Source: Romanomermis culicivorax
Taxonomy: Eukaryota > Nematoda > Enoplea > Mermithida > Mermithidae
Direction: 5' to 3'
Assembly (NCBI GenBank): GCA_963922205.1
Contig: CAWUHX010000040.1
Location: forward strand, 186,001 to 250,000
DNA: 64,000 nt
Shown here: one piece after another, positions 23,695 through 34,817 of the stretch
Position numbering within the stretch: position 1 is the stretch's first letter
Layout of the letters: each line of letters begins with the position of its first letter
Position numbers and translations under genes: made by a program
The notes under the pieces: generated by a model
Told to the model about the DNA's origin: nothing
Database searches by the model: none
The model's input: the letters and a program-made list of their open reading frames with translations, nothing else

Positions 23695-24800
23695 TATGGA
23701 AAATAAATGTTGAGGATGTACTTATGGTATCAACCATCACACATTTATGCAAAATTGGTCGATAGGGTGAAGCCACAATTTGATGGAAAGAGAGTGACTC
23801 ATTCATTCTTACATTCTCATGGAATTAAGTGTGTTTTGTGTCTGTGGGTTTTATTGCTATTGTTCTTTTATCATGCAATAAACAGCGTGCTAGCACTGGC
23901 CCATATTTGGAAAAATATTTATTTATAGTTTATAATTACTTGCGCGATAAATGGAAATGGACGCTAGTGTGACAATGCGCAGAAGGTGCCATCATGCATT
24001 TTTCTCTGAACCCATAGACTTGATGTTGCTCATCCAAGTCAGAGACCCTGACCTTGATTTTTGTGACCGGCACTGCTGTAGTCGCAACAGCTGATGCAGG
24101 GCTGTGCAGTCCCTGGTAGAGAAGCAACCACCCAGTGTGCAAGAACCGTTACATGATGACCGTACCAGGTTGCCCCTTGCCGTCCTCAGCAGGGGAGGGA
24201 TGTTGTGATGAGGGTGTCACACTTCCCTAGGAGGAGAATGTGATGATGCCCAAAAGGCGCCATCATGCATTTTCCTCTGAACCCGTAGACTTGATGTTGC
24301 TCATCCAAGTCACAGGCCCAGACCTGGATTTTTGGGAAAGGCACTGCTGTAGTCACAACAGACGATGCAGGGCTATGCAGTCGGTGGAAGAGAAGCTACC
24401 ACCCAGGTTCAGAGGAAAATGCAGGATGGCATTTTTCGTGCATCGTCACATTAGACTTTGGATCACTGTCATTACCAAGCCAACCATGACTCCACCAGCG
24501 TGTTATTGTGGTGAGTTATGATTGTCCTATGTGTTAACCTGCAGGATGCATCTAGAGAAACCCTGATTGGTTTTCAATTGCAACCTAGTGTCAGTTCCGG
24601 TGTCAGCAAACTTGGGTTAACCTGCCACTGATATCTGTGTTTAGTCTGCTAGAAAACTGTTGCATAGTACTGATCTTTACTTATAGAAAACTCTATTAAC
24701 TGACTTATGGTAATCAGCTGTGTACAAGCCATTAGGCTCTTTGGTTAGATTGCCAATATCCCTTGACTTGAGCAGAGACCTAAACATAACATGTGGTGGC
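23695..24800 (+). repeat. R640 dispersed repeat copy 3, split by R271-type repeats
   Basis: The left part (to about 23955) and right part (from about 24505, 'gtgttattgtggtgagttatg') match R640 copies 1 and 2. Between them lie two R271-type repeat copies ('gaaggtgccatcatgcatttttctctgaacccatagacttgatgttgctcatccaagtc' at 23975 and again at 24250). These are related to the tandem copies at 35165-35900 in inverted orientation. Confidence 0.6.
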
Positions 24801-25889
24801 CCCTACTACTATCATTATTTCTACAGTTATTAATACTGCCACTACCTCAAATGTTGCTGCTATCTTTCTTACATGAATTTTTTTAACATTATTCAACGTT
24901 AAACGTGAATTTTTCGCTGCAAAAGTAGCTCTAAAATAGATTTCGACTCAATAATCTAGAAAAAACCAAATAAATATTAATGCATCCACATGAATAATCG
25001 GCTAACCTTTTCAGTTAAGCTCCTATAGCCAAGAATACAGAATCGTGAATTATTAAAATTGGGTAAAAATACCACAGCACACATTATCCAGTAAAAATAC
25101 CCTAAACGACATCCTTCAAGCTAGCAGCATTTTATGGAACTTGTTTTCCTCTGCTTTTTGGACGTTATCACAGCTACCCTCGCGGAGTAGCATTTATGGA
25201 GTGCAAAAAAAACACACAAATTCCACATTCTCGCAGGCTGCGACATTTTTCAAAAATGTTGATATTTTTTGCATCTCTGTCGCTTGATAAAAGCCGGGGC
25301 TGGAAAATTGATTAGGATAGGCGTCTTAGCTGTGTGGTCGAGCAAATGAGATTTTTTTTCTATAATGGTACCCAGAATATATTACGATGAGCAGAATAAT
25401 AATTATGGCTGCAAAATTTTGATGGTGGGAGTGGCGAAATTGAAAAAAATGATTGGATAATGTTAGAAAAATATCAAGTGTTGTATAATTTCTTTTTATT
25501 TGCAATATTTGTAAAATCCAAAAGCAATTAACTTAAAAATTCTTAAATCTATAGGAAAATATCTGCAAGGTTCTATAAACATCTGGAAGTTTCAGAATGG
25601 CATTTTCCTCCTTGCCAAAATATTTGTGTTTAAATGATAAATAGAGTTGTTTAACATAGCATAAAAATTTAACTTGAAATAATACACTAATCAACTAAAA
25701 TTAAACATATTAATCCACAATTGTTAATATGTTATTTTTGCACATCTAATATATTTGATTTGCTTAAATTAATTAATTTTATAAATTCATTGGAATCAAT
25801 AAATAATTTATTGTTTCATTTATATTATTAATTAATACTTATGATTATTTTAATATTCATATATTAATATTAATATTGAAACCATACAT
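24801..25889. other. AT-rich intergenic stretch, nothing recognised
   Basis: Strongly AT-rich, especially 25480-25870. No supported gene or repeat copy. Confidence 0.25.
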
Positions 25890-26312
25890 GTAATTGGGGA
25901 GGGGAAGTGCTATGTGAACTCCCACCCCCCAGAAATTGTGGACCATATGGCTAGCCATTGGGCGACTGCCCTCCCCCCAAAGATTTCCAGTTCTATGGCT
26001 AGCCATAGGGTAGCCCATGGACCCCCATACTTTCGGTCGAAAAAACGTCAATTTTTTGATGAAAAATGTCAATTTTTAAACAAAAATGGTCAAAAACGCC
26101 AATTTTCTCGGCGCTTTGCACCACAAATACATTTTTTATCATTTTTTAGAAAAAAAATTAATATTTTTAAACTCCTTTTGAGACTTTTTTCGTGAAAAAA
26201 TCAAATTTTTTTCCTTTAGAGACCCCTTCCCCCAAAATTTTGGGAATTACTGACTCCCGGCCCAAAAAAAGTGGCCCAATCCCCCCAGACCTCGGGGCTC
26301 CGTTACATGTAT
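25890..26312 (-). mobile_element. G-rich element, inverted copy 2
   Basis: Reverse complement of the 17885-18324 element: 'ggggaagtgctatg' at 25901 matches its end, and 'gacctcggggctccgttacatg' at 26288-26309 matches its start. The internal 'atggctagccat' block is present twice. No clear target duplication could be assigned. Confidence 0.7.
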
Positions 26313-26689
26313 GATTGAAACTAAACAGAAAAGAGATTAAACAATGTTCTGTTGCATAAATTTGTATAGAAAATACATCATTACATGGCTTCCTCAATCC
26401 CTCTGGATAATGAAGAATAAAATCTGGACTGACAACATGAAACTCTCCAATATTTCTTCCACCCAACTACCTCATATACTGTAATTCAATGGTAATGCTC
26501 TACAGACTCAACTTCACAGCTTTTGATGTCATATTGAACTGTAAAATAACAACACAAAGCCTGATTTTATATGTTTTGAGTGCAATTCGAGTAATAGAGC
26601 ACCTTAAATTAATGAAATAGTTTTATGATGAACTTTAATCTATGAAAATTTTAGTAGAAAATGGACTTTGATTTTTATGATAGACTAAA

Positions 26690-27110
26690 ACCCCTGCCAT
26701 ACTTTGTCTGATGGCATCAGCCGACTTGGCAGAGACCAACATGGGAAAACTCTGGCCAGTGACAGCCGACAGTCGTACAGTGCTGCTATACTTTTGCAAT
26801 CCCGTGTTGGCTGAAGTTGGTGGACACTGGATTGTAATATCGACTGAGTTGAAATTTGTTGTTGATCCTGTTTGACACTCAAGAAAATCCTTCAGTTTTC
26901 TGCGTTTAAGCCCCACCCTGTCAATCAACACATACAATGAAGCCAGATAGTGTCAGATGCCCTGCTATATTTTGTCGGACAGTGTTGGCTGGTGTTTGGT
27001 GGGCACTGGATACAGATAGCATCGGCCAGCACCAGCCAAGTCCACTGATGCGATTTGGTATAGTACATCCAGCATCGGCAGACACTGTCTGACAGAGTAT
27101 GGCAGAGCCT
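26690..27110. mobile_element. Short foldback/MITE-like element with about 35-bp inverted ends
   Basis: The left end 'ctgccatactttgtctgatggcatcagccga' is inverted at the right end 'catcggcagacactgtctgacagagtatggcag'. An internal block around 'gtgttggctg..gtttggtgggcactgga' is directly repeated with divergence at 26804 and 26982. No transposase. Confidence 0.55.
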
Positions 27111-27960
27111 TAATGCGAAAATTGTTGACTTTGAAATAAATATACAGTCTTCCAAAAATGGCTTACCTAAAACACAAGTAATGCTTCAAATACTGTATCC
27201 ACAAGCAATACTTATTCATTGTAGAGCACTGCTCTTTTATGTCAATGTTACATCATTCTTTAGAGCTTGACTCATCAACAGTAATTGGCTACCGTAATGT
27301 AGTCAAATTCAAAAGTATATATATCAACTGTTTTTGGCAAAAATTTTTCTTAATTATACAAAATAAATAAAATCAATTCATATGATGGCTGATTTCAGCT
27401 GAGGCTATGTTTGCTGATGTTCTGAAATATGATACTGTATCGAGGATTAATTAAAGTATGAAAAAATGTGATATCAAGCCTGGTTCTCTAAACTTTTAGT
27501 TGGAGGGAAGGACACCTAGACCAATATTCTGCACGTCTTTGCTCCAGATAAAAGAAAGAACTATAGTCAAATATGACTAGTTAGAACTACTCCTTGACTA
27601 GGTATCGGTTCTAGTGTGATGCAAATTTGTCTGCAACTGCAGAACACCAAGTGCTGATTTGCATGTCGACTGCAAAATGGGCAACAACAGCATGCCGAAC
27701 ACCTCAAATAGCTACAACTGTTGCAGTTATTCTGCTGTTATGTAGAACCTTTTTAAAGTTTAAAAATGAAACTAAGATGCAACTAATGCATCAAAAAAAA
27801 ATTGGTTGATGTAGTCAAGATGAACATTGCTTTGGGCATAAGGGCTTGGAGGCTTGAAGTGACGCTATACATCAACCAACATGAAATACATAGATTAACA
27901 AAAAACCACAAAAAACATTAATAACACCAATAAAAGAACCTTAGAAGTCACTTTCATGAA
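27111..27960. other. Intergenic, nothing firm recognised
   Basis: A short stretch at 27565-27670 ('ttagaactactccttgactag...gatttgcatgtcgac') resembles the repeat family at 48380-49080. The rest holds no supported feature. Confidence 0.3.
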
Positions 27961-27999
27961 AAGTTGGAAGTTTATTTGCTTGCAGCACCATTCAATTGT

Positions 28000-28440
28000 T
28001 GTATGATGATGAACAACATTCCACCTGTAGGATTTTTGTTTCAGCCAGTCCATGAGTTTCGAACCTGGCCATTTCTGTTGAGCCCTGGTTGGCATGGTCA
28101 CGCCTACCCTGACATTGGCCAGTGGTGGGACAGCTCTGGCGCCACCCAGGAAGCCCTTCAATGCTGGTGACCATACCAGGGGCTCCCCTGTCGCTCCATG
28201 GGGTGAGGGATGTTGTATGGTGACATACAACTTTGCTTGCGGCACCATTCAATTGTTGTATAGTGACGTACAACATTCCACCCATAGGATTGATGTTTCA
28301 GCCAGTCCATGGATTCTGAGCCTGGTCATTTTTGTGAGCCCTGGTTGGGATTGTCACACCTACCCTGACCTTTGCCTGTGATGGGAGATCATCAGGACTA
28401 GCCAGGAAGCTCTTCAACACAAAGTCAGATACCACGGCAC
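28000..28440 (+). repeat. R214 dispersed repeat, two adjoining copies
   Basis: Carries the R214 landmarks 'caacattccacc.gtaggat', 'tttcagccagtccatg', 'ttgagccctggttggcatggtcacgcctaccctgacattggccagtggtgggacagctctggcgccacccaggaagcccttcaa'. A partial second copy starts near 28255. Confidence 0.65.
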
Positions 28441-29724
28441 AAGCTCTGGGGCCACTGGTAATGCCTGGGACACTGTTGAGTTATAGAGCCCTATTCAAAA
28501 ATGAAAATAATGACTTTTTTGAGACTGTTTAAAATTCTCACGTTTAAATCAACAACTGTCATCGATTTTAAGGAATAATTGAGCAAAACTGGCAACAGTT
28601 GTCATTTCTAAAGATTGAATTGTCGAAGGTCCCCGATTTTCAGGAGCGAATCGAAAAAATTGTTTACAGTAACCAATTTTAGAATAAAGTGAGGAAAAAT
28701 GCAATTCTCATGGAAAATCTCATAAAATCCGTGGTTTAATACGGCAAAGTCCTCCAAATTTACGCATACTTAGCCTTGAATGGGAGCACTATAGTGTCAC
28801 ACCAAGCAAATATACCAACTTTGGGCACATTAGTAATGAAACAAAAAAAACTGGCAAAATGGTGAAAAATACAAAACTCAACACATTACAGGAATTGAAA
28901 AAACTACAGTTTAACATCAACTATCTTTTAGTAATACCATAGAAGCTTCCGAGTCTAGACAGGTGATAGTACCTTTGGGTACAACACTATAGAAAAAAAT
29001 GCCAGCTGTTCGATTCTACATATAATATATCCGACTAAATTAATATGCATTGGTGTATACGCTCAAAGCTTGCACGTTAATTCAAACATTGACCAGGAGT
29101 ATCAGCTAGCTGAGAGAAAATTCCACCAATAATAATAATAATGAACCGTTTGCTCAAACTGCAATATCCAAGCCGCGTTATATTGAGGCGTAGCAGCTCC
29201 CACTATGCCCATGTAGACAGAGATAATGGCAAAATCAATAAGAAAAATTTGCATGGGCGTGCATGTGCTACTGTCGAATGACCAAACAACAATTTTCCAT
29301 CACGCAGGATATAGAAATGGTTAGTGGTTGGTGGTCGACCGGATAATGGTCAATGTCCTAGAAAAGGAAATTATGTATATTCTTGTTCAATGCATTTGCG
29401 AGACTTATTTATTTGGTAGCTTTGTCGATGGAATAATAAAAAGGCGCCAAAAATGAGAAAATGAAAATCAGGTTATATAAACGCGAGATTTATGTGAATT
29501 AATTATAGGGGTAGAATTTGATCCAAAAAAAGTAGAAAAATGATTTGTTAGTCTGCCCCATTATTGCCAGGAGCTGCAAGGCCTCACAGTTTTTGTAGTT
29601 GTGATTGCTCATGGTTTACTACTTTGCGGCTCTTGTCTTTACCGAGATTTTCATACATAACTCAAATGCACTATTAAAATAATTTAAATTTCTGAGTGTT
29701 CACACTCATAACAAGTTGCAGTGC
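28441..29724. other. Intergenic, nothing recognised
   Basis: No supported gene, RNA gene or repeat copy. Confidence 0.25.
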
Positions 29725-30240
29725 AGGGGTTGTCTTGGTCTAGTGTTTATCGCCTATGACTACTAGTCTCAAGAACCATATTCCGTTCTGCGTTTAACCC
29801 CAAATTGAGTTCCTGGGAGCTGGCCCAGGCTGACAAAGCCTTTCATCCCTCTTGGGTAAACAAATTGTGTAGGCAAGCCTGGAATGCTGCATGCTGGGGT
29901 TTGTTGAAGGGCTTCATTGGTGGCGCCAGAGCTGTTTTACCACTGGCTAATGTCAGAGCAGGTGCAACCATTCCGACAAGGGATCAACAAAAATGGCTGA
30001 GTTCAGAACCTGTGGATTGGCTGATGCATCAATCCTATGGTGGAATGTTGTATGTTACCACACATGATCATTTTGCAGTAGATGAATTGTGTAGGCAAGC
30101 TTGGCAGCCCAGTTAGCATCTTGGTGATGGTGCGGTTAATGAGGTGGAGGGCCTATTCCATTACAAGGTAGGTACCTGAATAAGTCCTGCTTACCAGGCA
30201 GATGCCACCCTGTGGAATAAGCATCCTAGGATCGCCTTTA
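29725..30240 (+). repeat. SINE-D copy with an inverted R214 fragment inside
   Basis: The head 'ctagtgtttatcgcctatgactactagtctcaagaacc' and the tail 'tcctgcttaccaggcagatgccaccctgtggaat' belong to SINE-D. The middle (about 29890-30060, 'ggcttcattggtggcgccagagctg') is an R214 fragment in reverse orientation, so the unit is a composite. Confidence 0.55.
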
Positions 30241-30489
30241 ATACGTGGTGGACACATGTTCACATAGTCCTGTAAAGCTTGTTTTTTCCAGCTATAGGAA
30301 AAATGGGTATGTGTACCTGCAAAACAAAAAAAAAGTAGCAGTACAGGATGTTCAATAAAACACTCTCGGACATTCTGAGATGTTGAATGCATAATACTTC
30401 AGGCGTGTGAAACACGACAAACAATCTCTAGAATAGCTTTGATTCACAGTACCATCCTTTAGCAGCAGTAGTCAATTTCAAAACGGACA

Positions 30490-30800
30490 TCTTGAACTAG
30501 TGGTTATCGCCTCTGACTGCTAGTGTCAAGAACCAGGTTCGATTCCACGTGTAACCCAAAATTGAAAATCCTGTAGCTAGCCCAGGCAGACACAGCCCTT
30601 CATCTTCTCGGGATAGATAAATTGTCTAGGCGAGTTCGAAACGCTGCTTGCCAGGGTCTACTCAGCCCAGTTAGTATGTTAGCCATAGTGCAGCAAATGA
30701 GGAGTTGGACCTATTCCATTATGAGATAGTAGCCGAACAAGTCCTGCTTGTCAGGCAGATGCCAGCCTGTGGAATGTGGCCTCCACTAGGCGGTAAAAGC
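30490..30800 (+). repeat. SINE-D family, best-preserved copy
   Basis: The tRNA-like head 'tagtggttatcgcctctgactgctagtgtcaagaaccaggttcgattcc' has A-box-like and canonical B-box (GGTTCGATTCC) sequences. The body runs from 'tagctagcccaggcagacacag' to 'aggcagatgccagcctgtggaatgtggcctccactaggcgg'. Confidence 0.65.
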
Positions 30801-30839
30801 ACCGGAAGTCTGCCTGTTCAGCTCTGAGCTCCAGCTAAG

Positions 30840-31300
30840 CTGCAGCCTAAGCTGCAACTAGCTCAAGTCTCTTTCATGAGGGACTTGGGAAAAATTTTTC
30901 CCAGTGCACGGGCTACAACGTGGTGAAAAATTTTGGGGCTGCCTTCGTCTGTTGTATGCCCAAATCCACATGGCCTGCATGTCAGAAAAAAAATGCGCAG
31001 TGAGGAGCTCGAACCCTCGACCTTCTGCATACAAGGCAGACGCACTATCCAACTGCGCTAACCGAGCCACGTGGATGGTTCCGAAATTGTGGTTGTAGTG
31101 GTAGATGCACCACTACAACACCCCTCCCCCTTCGAGGAGGAAGGGCTCTGGATGGTTACCAATGTTGTATGTCCAAATCCACATGGCTGGCACGTCAGAA
31201 AAGGCTTGGTGAGGGGCTTGAATCCTCGACCTTCTGCAAACAAGGCAGACACGCTACCAACTGCCCTAACTGAGCCATGTGAATGGTTTGGGAATTTTGG
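30840..31300 (-). repeat. SINE-T, two copies; one head keeps a Thr-UGU anticodon arm
   Basis: On the minus strand at about 31070-30990 the head reads GGTTAGCGCAGTTGGATAG (A-box), then stem TCTGC, loop CTTGTAT, stem GCAGA, then GAGGGTTCGAGCTCC (B-box). The anticodon loop position gives TGT, i.e. tRNA-Thr. The acceptor arm does not pair well, and a body with '(c)accactacaac' follows, so this is a SINE rather than a tRNA gene. The second copy lies near 31280-31200. Confidence 0.7.
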
Positions 31301-31384
31301 TTGTAGTGGTGGTGGTGGTGAGTGCGGGGCATGCTGGGTAATAAATAGCCAGATGCACCACTACAACACGTCTAATGGTTACAT

Positions 31385-32530
31385 ACACCCTCGAACTGCT
31401 CGTCCCAGGAACCAGTTCGAATCTCGTGTGTGAAACATATTTTTCTGGTAGCTGACTTAGACAGACACAGCTTTTCATTCTTTATGGGGTAGATAAATTG
31501 TGTAGACAAGTTTGAAATGCTTCTTGGGGGGTCCACTCAGGCCCAGTGGCACTCTAGCCGTAAGGTGCTTTAAAAAGCTGATCGTGCCCCAATTCCGCCA
31601 CCGTCCCAACACCGCCACTGTACCAACACCACCACCGTCCCAACTCCGCCACTTTTGTGTCCCAACACCGCCACTGTCCCAACTCAGCCACTTTCTTGTC
31701 CTAACTTTCGCAATCTTTCAAAAAAGTTTTTTTTTTGTAACAAAGTTTTTTTTGTAACTTAACAACATGACATTGCTAATTCATAGGATGGCAAAAACTG
31801 ATATTATCATTAAATCAATAAATACATGGTATATCTATATAATCTTCGTTTGTATAGTCGTACTTAACTATACAAACGATTTTACCGAAAAAAACCAAAA
31901 ATAGAACAACGAGCGTGAGACCGGAAATTACTTCATTAGCATATTACCAAAATAACTGTGTGCTTTGCACATTAAAATACAAATATACCTGTCTGTTTTC
32001 ATTTCTTGTTGTCAATTGATTCGAATTTGTGTAATCAAATCATGGGTGACTTTGGTCCTATTGAAAATTTATGAATCAGGAATTAAAGAGTAATTTAGTG
32101 ATAATTGGGGCGCGTAATGGTCCGGATTTGTATTTTGTGTTCCCGAAGAAAAGTTCTAAACGTTTGTCAAACAATGAAACATCGCTTATATCTTAAAATA
32201 TTGTTCATTCATAGATCTGATAAGCACATTTGGTCAAGTTTAACGTGTTACAAAAAATAAACTTTTTGAAAGATTGCGAAAGTTGGGACAAGAAAGTGGC
32301 GGAGTTAGTTGGGACGGTGGCGGCGTTGGGACGGTGGCGGTGTTGGGACACAAAAGTGGCGGAGTTGGGACGGTGGCGGAGTTGGGATGGTGGTGGTGTT
32401 GGGACGGTGGCGGTGTTGGGGCGGTACCAAAAAGCTGATGTTCGCTTATCTCATATAGGGCTATGTAGCTGAACAAATCCTACTTTGTCAGGCAGAAGCT
32501 TGGTTGTGGAATTTGGCCTGGCCTATACTA
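31385..32530 (+). repeat. SINE-D copy split by a foldback element
   Basis: The left part ('ggaaccagttcgaatctcgtgtg...ggtagctgacttagacagacacag') and right part ('gctgaacaaatcctactttgtcaggcagaagcttggttgtggaatttggcc') together make one SINE-D copy, interrupted by the insertion at 31583-32428. Confidence 0.65.
31583..32428. mobile_element. Foldback element with minisatellite inverted arms and 11-bp target duplication (846 bp)
   Basis: The left arm repeats a unit like 'ccgccaccgtcccaacaccgcca' and continues 'gtcctaactttcgcaatctttcaaaaaagttt'. The right arm is its inverse ('aaactttttgaaagattgcgaaagttgggacaag', then 'gttgggacggtggcgg' repeats). Both sides carry AAAAAGCTGAT (31572-31582 and 32429-32439). 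The 11-bp duplication and long repetitive TIRs fit a Mutator-like foldback element. The 470-bp core is AT-rich and noncoding. Confidence 0.8.
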
Positions 32531-33094
32531 AGGCACGATTTTGATGAAAATTAGCCTCAAACTGCAACATGATGGATACTTTTTGGTCCTTGGTGAATTA
32601 TTCCTTGAATTTTTAGCAATGACAGCGGCAAATTTTGAGGAGATAAGATGAAGGGAAAAAAATTCTGTACCAAAGTGTTTGGAAAGCATGGTGGACCCGA
32701 CAATACTTACCTCATTTATGTAATAAACGTAATAAACGCTATGGATGACATGCCATTTTAATAGTAAGCTTTTAAGTAGACATAGACATTTGGTAATTCA
32801 ATGTTCCAATACAAATGGTAAAGTTATAAACAATTCCAATGCATTTTTTTGTACAAACAATGTCTTATTTGATGAAGTCATTTTTTTATGTGTTTTTATT
32901 TTTAATTGAAGGCGTTTTTTGGTGACTTTTTAGGTTTTTCAGGAGGTATTTTTGGGATTTTTCACTCTGGTTGGAGGCAGAAGATATCCACATTAGGATA
33001 TAGAATTAAGGAGAGGTTGCTGTTGAGGTCATGCATTATCCAAGTTACTCAACTTCGGTGATTTTTCAATACAGTATCATACGACATTTCTAGC
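32531..33094. other. Intergenic, nothing recognised
   Basis: No supported gene or repeat copy. Confidence 0.25.
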
Positions 33095-34130
33095 AAATCA
33101 ATCCAAATTGGGCAATTGCCAAGTGAGCTAATAAGCAATTGAGCGATTCCCATGTGAGCGAATTCCCATTTGGGTGGTCCCAATTGAGCGGCCGAGAATA
33201 TAATAACGTTTTCTTCATATTTTCATTCTTTACCTAATTTTCTATGTATTCCTTTTTCTGTTTGTATGTATTCCTTTTTTCTTTTGTTTTCTGGGTGTGT
33301 TTTTCTTGTTTTTTTTGTTTTTCTTGTCATCTGCTTTTTCCTTTTTTTGCTCATGAAGCAACACATTACAATTTGTCATTTTGAATAACCATAGTCTCCT
33401 GTATAATTCTTGTACAGTTCGACATGCTTGAGTCTCACATCGTTGTAAGTGTGAAAATCTTCATGAAAAACATAAACAAAAGAATGCTGAAACAAACAAA
33501 ACATCAAGAGAAAGGGAACGTCAACAAAATGAAGACGTTAAGAATAAGTGAAATTAGGTGAACAAACATTAGAAAAAGAAGGAAAACATGAAGGCAGTGA
33601 CAAGAAACAAGAAGTAACATAGAGGAAGCAGCAATAAAAAATGAAAAAAATTTGAAAAAAGAACAAAAAAGAAAAAATCAGGATAGATTGAAAGCAAAAA
33701 ACTAAGATAAAAAATAATGAAGAAAAGATCACAAAGGATAAAATTATGTAGAAAATAGAGTGTGCCAAATTGCCGAAAAACTACGGGAGACTATGCTTAT
33801 TAAAAACGAGAACTCGACATTTGTTGTTTCATGAGCAAAAAAGAAAAAACAAGATGAAAGGAAAAACGAAAATAAGAGAAAGGAGAGACAAAAGATGTAA
33901 ACATAGATAAACGAAAACATTAACAATACACACAAAAAACTAACAAAAAAGAAATACATACACAGAAAAATATAAGGTAAGAAAGAAAAATATGAAGAAG
34001 GTGTTACTACGTTCTTGATGACTCATTCGGAATCGCCCAATTGGGAATTCGCTCGCTTGGGAATTTGCTCAATTGGGAATCGACCACATGGGAATCGCTC
34101 ACATAGGAATACCCCACCACACCTAAGGTC
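33095..34130. mobile_element. Foldback element with long inverted arms, copy 2
   Basis: Homologous to 14255-16115 without the nested insertion. Ends again carry repeated 'gggaatcgctcac' and 'gggaattcgctc' units. 'gttttcttcatattttcattctttacc' at 33208 is inverted at 33980-34010. The central part shares 'gtctcctgtataattcttgtacagttcgacatgcttgag' with the reverse complement of copy 1. Confidence 0.7.
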
Positions 34131-34545
34131 TTCCTGTTACTCCAAGGGATGGGTTTCCAACCTGGACATTTTTGTTGAACCAATTGTGAGACAGCTCTGG
34201 CCCTACTGTGGAAGCCTGCAGAACCGTTGCTCGAAGGGACAACTTCTAAACCAGACCATTCTTGTTGAGCTCTGGTTGGGATATTCACATGTACCCTGTT
34301 GCTGGCCGGTGAACGGACAGCTACGGCAACACCTAGGAAGCCCATCATCACTGGTTACTGTACCACGGACCTCCCTGTTGCTCAGAAGGATCGGTTCTGA
34401 GCCCAGCCATTTTTATTGAGTTTTGGTCAGGATAGTCACATGTGACCTAATGCTGGCCAGTGGTGAGACAGCTCTGGCACCACCCAGGAAACCCATCACA
34501 ACTGGTGACTGTACCAGGGGCCTCCCTCTGTTGCTACACTAGATG
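34131..34545 (+). repeat. R214-related repeat copies
   Basis: Contains diverged R214 phrases: 'ttgagctctggttgggatattcacatgtaccctgttgctggccggtgaacgga' and 'ctggccagtggtgagacagctctggcaccacccaggaaacccatcacaactggtgactgtaccaggggcctccct'. These lie upstream of the AGXT2-like gene. Confidence 0.55.
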
Positions 34546-34763
34546 GTAAAGCTATTCTGGGTCATGTTGCGTACAAAAGTGCATACCCGTTTTAGATTGC
34601 TGATAAAATCTATATTATAACATCGAAAATATAAAATCGACGAATGGGCGTGTTTATGGCATAAATTAGAAATTGTTTACTTTCCCATCAATAACAAATA
34701 TATGTGAAACTAGTTTATAGAAAATTTTTGACCTACCACTGGTCGATAAATTTTCATTATTAG

Positions 34764-34771
34764 ATTTTCAG
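34764..34771 (+). other. Possible trans- or cis-splice acceptor upstream of AGXT2 exon 1
   Basis: ATTTTCAG at about 34763-34770 lies 47 nt before the ATG and matches the T-rich acceptor consensus of the gene's introns. It could receive a spliced leader or close a 5' UTR intron. This is inferred from sequence only. Confidence 0.3.
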
Positions 34772-34817
34772 TGACTGTTTTTTTTTCATCGATGAAATTT
34801 TAGCTTTTATAATCACG

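Noticed and set aside
30985-31072. Functional tRNA-Thr gene
   Set aside because: The acceptor stem does not pair and the unit continues into a SINE body with many diverged copies.
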